Source: Hysterangium stoloniferum (Eukaryota > Basidiomycota > Agaricomycetes > Hysterangiales > Hysterangiaceae). From it: a stretch of 64,000 nt of DNA. A program made the position numbers and the translations under genes. Numbering within the stretch: the stretch's first letter is position 1; every line of letters starts with the position of its first letter. The DNA is taken from the NCBI GenBank assembly GCA_015178975.1, contig WHVD01000010.1:1240001-1304000 (forward strand), in the 5' to 3' direction. The notes under the pieces are model-generated. The model worked only from the letters and a program-made list of their open reading frames with translations. It had not been told where the DNA came from and did no database searches. Below are positions 42,390 through 54,801 of the stretch, in pieces.

Positions 42390-45330
42390 ATGGCTGGCGA
42401 TCACAAGTGTCCAGTATGTTCCTCAACCTTTACGAGGCCACAACACGTCGCACGTCACATGCGATCCCGTAAGTTGTTGAGCTATTTTTCAGCGAAAATA
42501 TCTCTAACTTGAATGGTTTCGTTCAGATACTGGCGATCGTCCATATAAATGTGTACACTGCGGTGATCAATTTGCTAGAAGGTGCAATCATTAGTGTCCT
42601 TATCTCCGCAGTTAACACCCCCCCTGACGTGACGACTACCAGCGACCTGCTCTCTCGTCACGTGAACAAGTGCCACGCTTCTGAAAAACCGCCAACAACG
42701 ACGCAGCCTGCACGCCGTAAAGGGCATGCGCAGCCTGGCTCGTCGTCTCTTGGCGTGCGGGGACCTGCACCGCCGCTCGTTCCTCCGCCTGGATCGAGGA
42801 AGATATGCGACGCGTGTTCCCAGTCGAGGACGCCTGCGCAATGCGATTCGGGGTCACCATGTGGTGTGTGATCTGAGATTCATGTTTTTTTTATTGTGTA
42901 TTTATTCAATTCTTTTGCATGCTCCATAGGAAAATGCCTGCAGCGAAACACGAAATGTACGTACGTCAAGGCGGAAGCGCACCGTCTTCGTTCTATGGCT
43001 GGTGCATCTGCTGCTCCGCTCTTTGCTCCGCCGACAACGGTCCCGTCTATGACAGGTCCTAGTCATGCGAGTCTCTTTCCGACCCAACCCAACTTCAACT
43101 TTGCCGCACCGCTTTACCCCCCTACTATTGACGCTCTGCTTCATCAACAGCAGCAGCAGCAGCATCAGTTCTTCGACTCGGTATGTTTCGTAATTTCTCT
43201 CACACACCCTTCTTTTCCTCCGTTTGCACCCTCTGGCTTTTTATGTCTGATCCACAATACCCGATAACCGATCTACCGCCAAGCTGCCACTAACATTTCA
43301 TGCTAGGGTAACCAAGGCACCCCGTCGCTTCCGGCTTTTAACCCCGATCATCTACATTCGCACCCGTATTATCCGGCCTCCGGAACTGATACCCGGCCAA
43401 AGACTGGCTTGGACGCTTTCCTTGATGGGACTTACCCCACTGGATTTTTTTACAATCCCGCAGCGGATTTGATGGGTGGTGCACAACATATGTAAATCCT
43501 TGAATATCCTTTTTTTTTTTCTTGTCTTTACTCCCTCCCCCCATGCCCTTTTTCTCTTTTGTGTTTGATTTAACATCAGCTATAATGTCTACTATATATT
43601 TAATCTTTTTAGTTCCTTAATTTTGTGAATTCTAATGTCTTCTTTCCAGCCATGGATATCCTGGATACATGCCCCAAACTTCGTCAACACAGCAACATCA
43701 TTCGCCCCCGCCACAAACCCAGTCGATACAGCCGTCGCCCCAGGTTCATGCACTATCCCAGGCCCAATCCGTTCCGGTATCCCAACAACAATCCTACGCG
43801 CCTCAACAATCCCAAACTCATGCCCAATCCCAGACACACCCGCAGCCGCAATCTTCGACGGACTCGGGCGTGTCCTCCGCCTTTGGACACATGTCTCTCG
43901 ACGACCCCGCCGTCGCGGCTGAAATGTCCAAGGATAATTCCTTTTTCGCGCCAGGCGCTATTCCAGGCAGTTCTAGCTCCCCCTCTAATTCCGCCGCGAG
44001 TGCCAACGCCAACGTCAGCGCCAGCTCCGGCTCTACCTCCAATCCGGGCACCAACACTGCAGAAGCAGGAACGGGCATTGCGCCGTTTTTATTAAATCCT
44101 GCCCGCACCGGCTCGGGACTTACACCTTTCCTACTGGGCCCAGGCGGTACAGGATCTGGGTTAACACCCCTTGGTGATCGCCGTGGAGAATTCTCATTTG
44201 GAAGTCCTGGCTTAGGGGCTGGACTTGGCAATCCCTTTGGCAGCAAGTCAGGGTTGACCCCTGGTTTGGGGATGGGGGCACATACAGGGTCGACGTCTGG
44301 TATTGGGCTCGGACCTGGAAATCCCGTTGGACTTGGCGGTGTTTGTTTAGATGGAGCAGGAGGCGGAGGCACGGGTTTAACCCCGGGGAGGGAGGCGAAT
44401 ATCATGGAGTTGAAGGACTTCTGGAAGACGTTTATCAGGACGCCTGAGGAGCGGACATTGACTGCTGGGGGGTCTGGGGCTGCTGGTGCGGGTGGAGTGG
44501 GAGGCGGGTTGGGTCAGAGGACAGTGACGAAGATGGTGTCGTTGCCGGATATCAAGACTCCTGGGGGGACGATCAACACCAATTCGAATGATTACGCAGC
44601 GAGGCATATTGATGCGGGCTCCAAGGAGGATTTGAGGTCGTATGAAATGGCGGTGTTGGCGAGGAAGACTCCGAAGTTGACTTTGGCTCCGAAGAAGAGG
44701 CCGGGGACTGCGAATGCTAGGACGAATAATACCATGGCGGAGCAATCTCACCCTCAATCGCAAGCACAGTCGGCGTCGCAGCCGCAGCCGCAATCCCAAT
44801 CACAGGTGACCCACCTCACTCCACCCCAATCCGACGTTCCCTCAACGGCCTCGAGCCCCTCGTCGTCGTCGTCGATCTCCTCCACGCAACATAATTCCAA
44901 CCAAGATCAAAATCAATCCGTAAACCAAAAAGGCTCCGGACGCCCCTCCTTCAAACGCCTCGCATCGCACACTCTCGGCCCGTCGGAAAGTAAAAGTGCG
45001 AAGCGGTGGCATGACGGGGACGAGGACAGTGATGAGTGGGATGTAGCGAATGTAGGCATTTCGTCGGGCGCGGGGGCTGTGAATGGGCTACCGCGACAGT
45101 TGCCTGCTGGTCCACCGATACAGAACGAAGCTCAGGCTGGACAGCAATCTCAATCTCAAACGCGGAGCCAACAACAACAACAACAACAACAACACCGCCG
45201 CCGTGTGCGTAGTCCGAGTGGGGAGTTTCCGCCTCAGGCGTCGTATCTTGTGCGACAGAATGGACCTGGGCATGTGCCGGCTGCCAGGAGGCTGAGTGCT
45301 CCGAATGCGAGTATCCCGTCCATAATTTGA
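42390..45330 (+). CDS. Transcription factor with two C2H2 fingers plus a Zn2Cys6 cluster, 823 aa
   Basis: Exons: 42390-42468, 42527-42581, 42643-42863, 42930-43180, 43307-43491, 43650-45330; 2472 nt in frame. Residues about 7-29 form finger 1 (Cys-x2-Cys-x12-His-x3-His). Residues about 35-57 form finger 2, ending Arg-Ser-Asp-Leu-Leu-Ser-Arg-His-Val-Asn-Lys-Cys-His. Residues about 92-122 form Cys-x2-Cys-x8-Cys-x5-Cys-x2-Cys-x6-Cys, a Zn2Cys6 variant with a longer first loop. A tail rich in Gln, Ser, Pro and Gly follows, with polyGln near 43150 and 45170, two Ser-Gly-Leu-Thr-Pro-type repeats near 44110-44400, and a Lys/Arg patch near 44690 that may be a nuclear signal. Presumably a nuclear DNA-binding regulator; target genes unknown. 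It lies 249 bp downstream of urate oxidase on the same strand. No database name can be assigned. Confidence 0.88.
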
Positions 45331-47210
45331 GTGAGGAGGGTGAGCCAACCTGGACGATTATCCTTTTCGCCGATCCTTCCTCCCCTTGCCCTTTTCCTTT
45401 TGACGGGGTGATATAGTGGCTTTGTTGTTGATGCACAGGGACTTTACCGGCCAACCCAGACCGAAGAAGACGACCTAAATTCTTATACATCTTACATCGC
45501 TGCTTCTCTCGTTTCTATAACCTTTCCCCTTCCATTGTCACCCGTTTCTTTCATCCTTCACTTCATTTTCTCCACGCATATGATTGCAACATAGTACTAA
45601 TTTCTGCTTGTGTTTTGCCCATCCATCCCGTGCCCAGCGAGACTGAGAATAATGAATTGTATTAACAACAGCACATTTTCCCAATAGCTACATATACAAC
45701 TAGTTCATCTTGTACAGGTTGGAATAACTTTATTTCATCTAGTTATGAGTAGGTTTGGAACGTCGTCTCTTTGTAGGAACTTGAATTGCTCTGGACATGT
45801 CTTCGTGGCGGGATACAATATATCTTGTAGGATATTAATCAAACTCTGCACCCCAATATCCCATCTAGCACGCGGATGGAAGATCTCTTTCAGGTGTATA
45901 TATGGTTGGTGCCAAGCTTATTATATTAGCCACACCGCGTTCAACAGACGTCGATCATAGCCAAGTAGGCTTTTTTAATCATCATGATCGTAGTCACAAT
46001 CGACTTCAAATCTTGTACGTACAGATCGGCCTTCTGAGATTGCCTTTCCTGTCCACGTGCAGACATATGTATATGTGTGTGTGCACATCTCGATCTTCCG
46101 AGTTTTCTCCGCCCCCCCTTCCTTTGGCAAGCTAGCTGGGTAAAATGAGTGATCGAATCTACAGAGAACTTGGGCATCATTGTTATGTCTTCGACTTCTT
46201 CCCCCCAACATAATCTCGGGTGCTGTATTTTTGGGGTTTTTTGTGCTTCTCTTCTGACAGGGTGCTGTCACTTCTCGTCTTTCTGCCGCGATGCAAACGA
46301 CTCGTTTGGACGTCACGGTTGCTAACTTTTCTGCTTAATTTAGCCGCTTTTGGTGCGCGTATATATTAAGTCTCATACACCTAAGCTATGTCACACGCGT
46401 ACACTAACAGTTTCCTTTGAGTTTTTCCCATTTGGGATTATCCGTTGATACGAGTCGACCATCAAAGCATCCGTCAAAACAGTGTTCAAAGGGTGTGCTG
46501 TACATGTCAACGGTCCAAACACCGGAGCCGAGGGATCAGTGCACGCATCATGCATTGCTGACGGCTTCAGCGGATCTCTTCAGCGTAATTGAAGAACCAA
46601 TCGGTCGCCTTCCATTCGTCTACCGTCGCTTCGTAGCAGTAAGCACCATCTACTCAAGTCAAGTACATTAGTGTACATTGGCACCAATAACCAATAGTGA
46701 AGATTACCAATTTCCCATATCGAGCACAAACACATCGTCCCCCCGTCGAATCAACAGATGTACGTTCACTACGTCCTTTCTAATCACGGGTGAGCGGTGA
46801 GGATGACGCCACACTTCACACGCGTGACATAATTAGACGATTAGCACACTCCCACGCTGCGCAATGTTGGCGGAAAGACCTACGCACGGGTTAAATTTAC
46901 AGTCCGTCTTTGCGTTGACCTTTGCGTTGACTGCGCAGCGCTAATGCGCTATTGGGTTCGTACCTGACACCAGAGAAAAGCGCGAATCCCAGACCGTCAA
47001 TGCATGATCGATACGTATTATTATTTTTCCGCTTTCTCGTATTGCAATAGTGAAACTTTCGACGGTGACGATGACCACCATGTCCCCTTGGAATATCTGA
47101 TAATGGAGTGAAAACAATTTGTCTCTGTCTCTGAAACTGTTGAATAAATGTATGATCGCTATATTCTCTTAAAGTTGAAATATTATGTATTGTGGAATAT
47201 GGCTTAGCTT
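45331..47210. other. Intergenic DNA, right side of the gene island
   Basis: 1.9 kb without a convincing gene. The longest frame, 84 codons at 46417-46671, has no motif. Base composition resembles the gene island, not the AT-rich repeats. The first part must hold the 3' end of the transcription factor mRNA. No tRNA or other RNA gene recognised. Confidence 0.5.
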
Positions 47211-47667
47211 TGTTAGGATTGGGATTCCTGCTGGGCCCTAGATCCTATCCAATTGCACTTCTCTCTGTTGTCTAGGTCAATCTGTCACCCAGACTCCATT
47301 CACATATCCCAGACCCTCTAGACACTTGAAGAGCTCTTGTTCTGATCTGCCCCTGAGTCTGTTTGACATGCATTGCCATTTCATCTTTTTGTCTCACTGT
47401 ATTAGTAGTACAATAATCATTTAGTCTATATAGTCTAGGATTTATTTATACTTACAATCTGATCAGAATATTGACTTAGTACCTAGCATCCACCTATTTA
47501 CCAGCTTGATACTTATATATATACTTGTTCAACTCAACTTGCACCAGCATATTCTCAGAGCCCCTGGGTCTCCCAACCCTAGATCATTGCATATTCTTGG
47601 ACTCCAGGTTACCCATACTCCTCTATCTGAAGTTGGACCTGACAATTATGCAAGGGCACAGCAGATG
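47211..47667 (+). repeat. Truncated LTR related to family E
   Basis: Starts TGTTAGGATTGGG. Shares with LTR-E the order of ttagtagtacaataa, a gacttagt block and gggcacagca near the right end. Cut at 47667 by a mariner (CAGTG). Confidence 0.55.
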
Positions 47668-49653
47668 CAGTGACTCAAAAAACCCTTCCAATGTTTGGTA
47701 CTTCAGATGTATATCCTTGATAACTCAGAGGATGAAATTTCAAAAATCTTAAATATATTTGTGAATATGCTTTATCATATCTAGATTGTTAAATTACAAT
47801 TTCATTATATAAGCTCCAAATATGGAAATACTACAAATATTTATATACAGGAGACTCATTGGAAGGCTTTTTTGGTCAGCAGCCTTGATGACTATACATA
47901 AATGCTTATAGTCATATGACCTTGTTGATTGTTCAACTCCAACTGATCAACAAAATCATGTGATGTCACATGATGTCACATGACCACATTGTGCTGGAGT
48001 ATAAATACATGGCCTTTAGCAACTAGCAATGCTGTGATGTATTAGCCTTATTTTAATACAATTTTCTGAAAAAGGAGTCCAATGCTCTATCAAAATGTGC
48101 AAATACTCAATTCACTGCAAGGTAAAATAATTTAAGTATTTGATATTAATCAGTGGCAGCCTAAATAGACTTAGAACCCCTGAAGTCAAGAGTTTACTTG
48201 AATATATGCACCCTACTTTGCAAAGAAGGTTTTTTGAGCTGCTTGTGCAAGCTTGTTCTTTTTCTGTGAAAATATATACTTAAAATATGAATAACAATTC
48301 ACTGATTCAGAATCTAGATTCAACTTCGATTCTAGCTAGTTTATATATATTTTATACTATTTATCAAACAGTAAAAATATTTATAAACAGGTCAAAAGGT
48401 TAGATATAGAATAAAACACTTATTTGGCTAATATATGCTTTATTTGCACTAACCTACAGGGTCTACTGTGATACTAACTTATCAGGATCTTAATGTAGTC
48501 TTAAGGATCTTGCAAGGATATTCTCAGTATTTATTGATGCTCAACACTTAAGATGTTTTGTGAATATGCTTTACTGATTCACAATAAATGAGCAATGAAA
48601 CAGGGATTATTTGTAATGTAATAAACAGTCAAATTACTCAACTAGAGGTGACTGAGGTTTTAGACTACAAATAACAATGTAAAGAAAACTAATAATCAAT
48701 ACTCAGTTAAGAGGTGACTATAGTATAAAGGATTAATACCAGAAGCTCAACAAGAGGTGGGAGGGAATCCTGATTGGTCAGAAGAGTGACCAGGGGGTAG
48801 GACTATTGTCAGAAGCTCAACAAGAGGTGACAAAGGGATCCTGAGTTAACTTAGGTCAGCAGCTCAACTAGAGGTGACTAAGTGTTTGTATTTATTTGTC
48901 CAACAGCCCAACTAGGGGTGGAATAAACTGCTTGCTACAGTGGCACACTGTAATGTATTCAGGGGATTCTCTTAGATAGCTCAATATATGCTATAGTGTC
49001 ACAGAGCTTCAACAATAAAACAAGCAAAGGTCCAGTAATTTAAATACTGATAGATTAATGAGCTGCGCTATTAAGCTTAAACAACTCAAATCAATGCTTA
49101 TTTTGATTATTGAAAGGTTCAATAGAACTGTGTATGACTCTTTTAGCAAATACAAGAACTATTCCTTGAGAACAGGGGCTAGAAGCTGAGTATATGTGCA
49201 GTAACTTAGCAGAGACTTGATATAAAGCTTCGGATTCTTGTATGCTTATTTGTAACTATTAATAGTTATTTAACAAGGTGTTAAATAATTTATTAATAGA
49301 GAGAATAATATGTATTGGATTATCTGAGTGCTTGTACTTGATTAATTCAATAAACTTAGGGCTGGGCCTTGAATAATCTAGTATTGGCAGGGAAATTTCA
49401 GTAAAGATACTTAGATACTTATTAGGTTTATTATGTAATTAATAAGCCTAAAGGGTAGCTGTGAGGCTGAGGGAACTTAGATGATTAGCTAAGTTCAAGA
49501 GTTGCTGACAAAGATTCAAGATGCTGCAAGTGTAGGTGCTTGCAGTGAGTGTATCAGACTAAGGCTATTATTGTCCTTAGGATGATGAGGTAAGCTTCTG
49601 TGCTGTACTGTAAAATATGTGTGAGATAAGATTTATTTTATTGGAAACTTGGC

Positions 49654-50373
49654 TGTTACGACCGTGTCGCAACCCTATCGGCCCCGAGGTTATCGCCACT
49701 TGTCAACGTTTCAAGTCATCCTCTCGGAAACCATCGGCCCTGAAGCTGACGAATGTTTCGCGAAGATCAAACTCCATTTACGCCCACGTCAAATAACTCG
49801 TATTGTCTGGTCAAACTTTGATACGTCCCCTTTATTATGTTGATCCGTTCAATCTTATGTTTCGCATATGTCTATCTATATTTGTAGTCCTCGAACCATT
49901 TCCTTTTATCGTAATCCCGCTCTCGGTTATCATCGGCCTTTGAACTAATCATAAACTTCCCGTTCCTAGTCAAGCTTATTGTTAATACCGTGTTCCGCCC
50001 TTCTCCCCATTAGTATTTTCCAGACGCCTGTTACTTGTATATGAACCCGCTGTAATTGTAGTTACGAGGCAATCAGAATATCGACTCAGAATACCCTCAT
50101 ACACCTGTATCAGTCTCATACTAAGACTTCCCCCATCCGCCTTCGCGTGCGCTCGCCCACTCCCGGCCCCGACCCCTTGGCCCGACGCCCGACTTGTCCT
50201 TCGATTCCGATCGGTATCACGCCGAAAGGTACTCACTAGGACTAGTCTTCGCCCGCCCGAAATTTAAGGACATCCTACGGATATTTGCGAGGGCGCAGCC
50301 CATAAGCTGAAGCCAAGTCCTTCCGATCGGTCCCTGTCGGCCACCGACATTAGTCAGTTTCCAGTTCTTAACA
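49654..50373 (-). repeat. Solo LTR-A (720 bp), target duplication TTGGC
   Basis: Plus-strand ends TGTTACGACCG and GTTCTTAACA, with TTGGC at 49649-49653 and 50374-50378. The empty site is at about 27970 in the other LTR-D. CpG-rich and little decayed, so probably recent. Confidence 0.96.
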
Positions 50374-50604
50374 TTGGCCCTCCTTATATACATTTTGATA
50401 ACTCAATGATTAGCTAACTATTTAGTTTATGAGGTCATTAGTGAGATCATAATGACCTCATATTCTACTCATTATTTACCCTTTGTTTATCATGTGATTC
50501 CCTTCTCTGAGACAAGGGTTCTAACCTCTTGCTTGAACATGAAGGTTCAAGGCCGCAGTCCCGGGACGGAAGCAAACGATGAGTCGGCGGAATCTAATAA
50601 TGAC

Positions 50605-50695
50605 TCGGGTAGTCACATCCGTGACTTATGTGACTCGGGAAGTCACATCCGTGACTTATGTGACTCGGGTAGTCACATCCGTGACTCATGTGACA
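50605..50695. repeat. Three tandem 30-bp units with GTGACT...AGTCAC dyads
   Basis: The unit gtgactcgggtagtcacatc plus ten bases is repeated three times inside LTR-D. The other LTR-D (about 28160-28210) has no such expansion. Confidence 0.88.
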
Positions 50696-52098
50696 TCCCG
50701 ACACCGGAGGCTTATCTAATAAGTCACATGACTCCAAAAATGCGCAAACTAGGCTGCAGCAAGGTGCCGAAAGGTAATAACTAAGTAAATAAAATATAAA
50801 TAATTAGTTAAAAAATTATAATAAATTAACTAAGATATAATAGCATAATATGAGCGCATATATGCTATTATTATGTGAAGTTAAAAGGAATAAGGCCTTA
50901 TATCTCACAATAAAAATATAATAAAAATACAATAAATTCGAAAGAATATTAAATAATCCACAGAAAATTAAGAGGATATTATGAGATGATGCTGATACAT
51001 CACACACACTGATGTGGCTGATAAAATGTAGTAAAGATGATATGATATTATTTTCAAGGCTGGAGCTGAGCTCCTTATATACATTTTAGTCTGAGACATT
51101 TAGAAGATTCTAGAAGATTGAATGATGTCATTCTGGGAGGAATGATGTCATTTAGAATTTTCTAGAATTTTCTAGAGCATTGTGGAAGGTTCTAACTACT
51201 TCTAAGACACTATAGAATGTTCTTGGCATAATAGAACATTCTGGAATCTTATAGAATATTCTACAATATTCTATCTATTATTAGTACTTATTATCTACTA
51301 TTCCTTTGGAAGCCACTGGAATGTTCCAGGTTTTTGCTGTAGTAGCATATATGATGACATAATGCTCTCGTGCCTGTGCGTGTGTATGACACTCTGTATG
51401 TCTTGTGACAGTCACACATTGTGACAGTCACACACCTTTGTGACTGTCGCACACCTTTGTGACTGTCGCACACCTTTGTGACCATCGCGCACCCTTGTGA
51501 CAGCTGTTACTCGTTGTGACGATTTTCCCACGTGCCGTGTAATAAGCACCAGGTGGCCGGTTTTATATTATTATATAATTATTATATATTTACTTTTAGT
51601 TAATTATAAATATAATATTTTATTATAATAATATAAATATATATATTGCCTTGATTATGCGTGATTATTTCACATTGCGTTTTGTCCTTATCAGAGTTTG
51701 AAATGTCATGTGAATATCACGTGATCTTTTTGTGCATTGTGAATAAGCGCTGAGTCGCCAGTAAATGACATATTAATTAAAAAAAGAATAAAAAAAAGAA
51801 ATTTCGTAGCTCTCCCAGTTTATAAGATAAAATTACGAAATAAATTGCATAATTTTAAGATAAATCAGGAGAATATTGTACAATTTTATTGTCGTGATAT
51901 AAATACATTTAAACTTTCTTTTTTTGCAATTTGTTAGGGGAGATTGGTTAAAAATCGGAAAAAACTTAGAAATACATAACAAATGCCCCAATTCCCAAAA
52001 TGTGCACTTTGTCTCTTGCCCAGAATCATATTCTCTCACTGCTTGATACTGGCCATACAACTAGCCACATTGCAGCTTCTACTGGTCATGATGTTGGT

Positions 52099-52641
52099 TG
52101 TGACAACCCATTCCCAGATGTTTCAATATCCGACTTCCGATCTCTGACTACGGAACATCATAGTTACCGTATCTTCCGCATTCTTCCCTTGTTCTGCATT
52201 TGGTAATTTGTCTGTTGACAAGTATTCACTCGTTTGTCTATTATATTCCCATTTCAGAATATTGTCTCCCCGATATGTCTTATTGTATTCCCATTTAAGA
52301 ATACTCCTATTTCCATCTTATTATGGTCTCAGTTTGTAGTACAATAACAAGAAGACTTATATTAGTTTCCGCAAATTTGTACTTTACCTCAGATCTGATA
52401 TCGACTTAGTTTCTTATTCCCTCTTCCGTCTTTCTATACGCTCGATATTCGGAACTCTTCGGAACTCTGAATATCTGTATCTTCCATTGTAAGTCTCACT
52501 TCTGAAATTAAGGACTTTGAGCATTTGCGTAGAGGCACAGCACATAAGCTGAAGCCAACGTCCTGACCCTATCCGATAGTTCCTGACTTTCCAGTGACTT
52601 TCCGATAGTTCCCGAATAAGTTCCCGACACGGCACTTAACA
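52099..52641 (+). repeat. LTR-E (543 bp), no target duplication
   Basis: Starts TGTGACAACCC and ends GGCACTTAACA; matches 59339-59871. The flanking pentamers (TTGGT, CTGAG) differ. A mariner in plus orientation lies to the left and another in minus orientation to the right, so the borders are probably recombination joints. Confidence 0.85.
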
Positions 52642-53172
52642 CTGAGGGAGAAAGCTTGCATGGATGGCCACCAGGTGCTTTGGCAAGTGATGGGCAATGG
52701 GTAAAGCAAATTCTGGATCTAGTAGACAGACTTCTGCCAGTGATTGCAGAGATCTGAGAAGCAGACTTGCCCTTATTGAGCAAAGTGAGAATGTGGCTAA
52801 CTTGAGCAGGAGTAAGAGCTTTCATGGTGTAGAATGTTGAGTTGTGGGGATGTTGTTAGACTAGAAAGTGAACAGCTATGTATATATCTAATTTTGATAG
52901 GTCACATGATTAAACAAAACCTTATTTGCAGATAATCAATAAGGTTTTGTGCCAATCATGTGACTGGGACAAAACCCTTCCAATGTGTTTTTGTTATTAT
53001 TTTATTTATAGTGTGGGAAATACAAATGCTTACTCATAATATTTCAAGGCATATAGATAACATATAGACCTAACCAACCACCAAATTTCAGGTCTGTATT
53101 TACAGTGGTTCTTGAGTTATTCAAGAATCTTTGCACAACTAAAAATCATTGGAAGGGTTTTGTCCCTCACTG
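52642..53172 (-). mobile_element. Tc1/mariner left end with transposase N-terminus, truncated
   Basis: The right border is the element end CCCTCACTG followed by TA. The compound terminal repeat has the 20-mer at 53147-53166 and its inverted inner copy at 52966-52985. The transposase start ATG is at 52825-52823 (Met-Lys-Ala-Leu-Thr-Pro-Ala-Gln), readable for about 60 codons with a Gly-Lys-Ser-Ala turn. Same family as 32255-33840. Inserted in LTR-C. Confidence 0.9.
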
Positions 53173-53174
53173 TA

Positions 53175-54565
53175 GAACCTTATAGAATATTCTACAATAT
53201 TCTATCTACTGTTGTACCTATTTCTAACTGTTTCTTTGGAAGCCACTGGAATATTCCAGGAGTTTCCAGTTTTTTCTGCAGTAGCATACATGATGACATA
53301 ATGTTTCCACATCTGTGCCATTGCACTGTGTGACTGTTGCACCCTGTGACTGTCGTGCCTTGTTGTAACAAATGTCACTTGCTGTGATGAATGCTCCCAT
53401 GCATCATGTAATAAGTGCCAGGTGGCCAGTTTAATATTATTATATTTGTAGTTATTATATCCACTCTTTGTTACGACTGTGTCGTAACCCTTCGCAAACC
53501 GACGGCCCCGATGGAATACCCTCGTTATACGTCTCTGACAATACAACACCTCGGAAGCCGTCGGACCCCCGACGCTGACGTATGCTCTCCGGTCAATCAA
53601 ACCCGACTACGCCTTTCTGTCTGGTTATGTTTTGATATGTCCCTTTCATCATGTTGATCCGTCTCATCTTATGTTCCACATATGTCTAACTATATTTGTA
53701 GTCCTCGAACTATTTCCTTTTATCGTAATTTCCATTCTCGGTTATCAACGGCCTCCGAACTAATCATAAACTTCCTGTTCCTAGTCAAGCTTATTGTTAA
53801 TGCCGTTTTCCGCCCTCCTCCCCATTAGTACTTTCTAGACGCCTGTTACTTGTATATGAACTCGCTGTAATTGTAGTTACTAGGCAATCAGAATATCGAC
53901 TCAGAATACCCTCATACGTCTGTAGCAGTCTCATACTAGGAGAATCTCTCTTCCGCCTTCGCGTGCGCTTGCCCACTCTCGGCCCCGACCCCTTGGCCCG
54001 ACACCTGACTTGTCCTTCGGTTCCGATCGGTATCTTGCCGAAAAGTTCTTCTTAGGATTTAGTCTTCGCCTGTCCGAAATTTAAGGACAACCTACGGATA
54101 TTTGCGAGGGCGCAGCATATAAGCTGAAGCCAAGTCCTTCCGATCGGTCCCCGTCGGCCACCGACATTAGTCAGTTTCTAGTTCTTAACACTCTTAGTTA
54201 ATTATAAATATAATACTATTTTATTATAATAATATATATAAATATATATTGCCTTGATTATGTGTGATTATTTCACATCACATTTTGTCCTTGTCAGAGT
54301 TTGAAATGTCATGTGAATATTATGTGATCTCTCACATTTAATGCTAGCCGATGAATTCTACTTTATTAAAACAAAAAAGAATTAAATTCATATCTAGCTT
54401 AGATTTGGCTTTAAAAATATGAAATAAATTGTAAAAATTCAATTTATTTCTTAAGAATATGTATACAAAGTTTTGTAACCAATATAAATACATTTTAATT
54501 CAATTTCTTGATTCTCTTTGTTTTTTGAGGGGAAATTAAAGGAAAAATTGCTAAAATACATAACA
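53175..54565 (+). repeat. LTR-C, 5'-truncated, containing LTR-A
   Basis: Matches LTR-C from its middle (cttatagaatattctacaat) to the end ATACATAACA at 54565. The left part was lost with the mariner insertion and rearrangement. Confidence 0.85.
53469..54190 (-). repeat. Solo LTR-A (722 bp), target duplication CTCTT
   Basis: Plus-strand ends TGTTACGACTG and GTTCTTAACA, with CTCTT at 53464-53468 and 54191-54195. The empty site is at about 51593 in the other LTR-C. Confidence 0.95.
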
Positions 54566-54720
54566 GTGTTGGATGAGACATGATATTGATCAATGGAATT
54601 AATGTAGTGTGTGGCCTGGACAGCATTATCTAGTTTGCCAGAGGTGATTTGATGCATGATCTGTAAGTGACATGAATTGGATTTACTCAATAAAGTCAAT
54701 AAACAATCAAAGAATATTCA
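54566..54720 (-). pseudogene. Tc1/mariner transposase fragment
   Basis: Reads Ser-Gly-Lys-Leu-Asp-Asn-Ala-Val-Gln-Ala-Thr on the minus strand, the same segment as at 11280-11340 in the other mariner. About 50 codons remain. The noncoding stretch to 54801 is likely the rest of its 5' part. Confidence 0.8.
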
Positions 54721-54801
54721 ACAATATTGAGTATAGATGCCAAATTTGATGAAGTATTAATTTGTCCTGTTGATAAAGCATGAAGCAAAGATAGGACACA
54801 G

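Larger units (their letters stand above)
48949..51004 (+). repeat. Solo LTR-D (about 1331 bp without nest), target duplication CACAC
   Basis: Ends TGTAATGTATTC and GATACATCACA, with CACAC at 48944-48948 and 51005-51009. The uninterrupted counterpart is at about 24290 in LTR-C. Contains LTR-A at 49654-50373. Confidence 0.95.
48033..51981 (+). repeat. Solo LTR-C (about 1888 bp without nest), target duplication AATGC
   Basis: Ends TGTGATGTATT and ATACATAACA, with AATGC at 48028-48032 and 51982-51986. Interrupted by LTR-D at 48949-51004. Contains the GAGGTG array and a short GTGAC hairpin array near 51410-51500. Confidence 0.95.
47668..52098 (+). mobile_element. Tc1/mariner left end, split by LTR-C
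   Basis: The left terminal block 47668-47875 has outer aaaaaacccttccaatg and an inner inverted copy. 5' leader sequence runs to 48032. After LTR-C (48033-51981) it resumes at 51982 with a transposase N-terminus (start ATG about 52000: Leu-Ser-Leu-Ala-Gln-Asn-His-Ile, then Gly-His-Thr-Thr-Ser-His-Ile). Cut again at 52098 by LTR-E; the rest is missing. Confidence 0.85.

Noticed and set aside
43818-44405. 195-codon minus-strand frame within the transcription factor gene
   Set aside because: Antisense of the Gly/Ser/Pro-rich tail; the composition keeps several frames open. The plus-strand exon chain is in frame through all six exons.
46417-46671. 84-codon frame right of the transcription factor
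   Set aside because: No domain, no splice-linked extension, composition like intergenic DNA.
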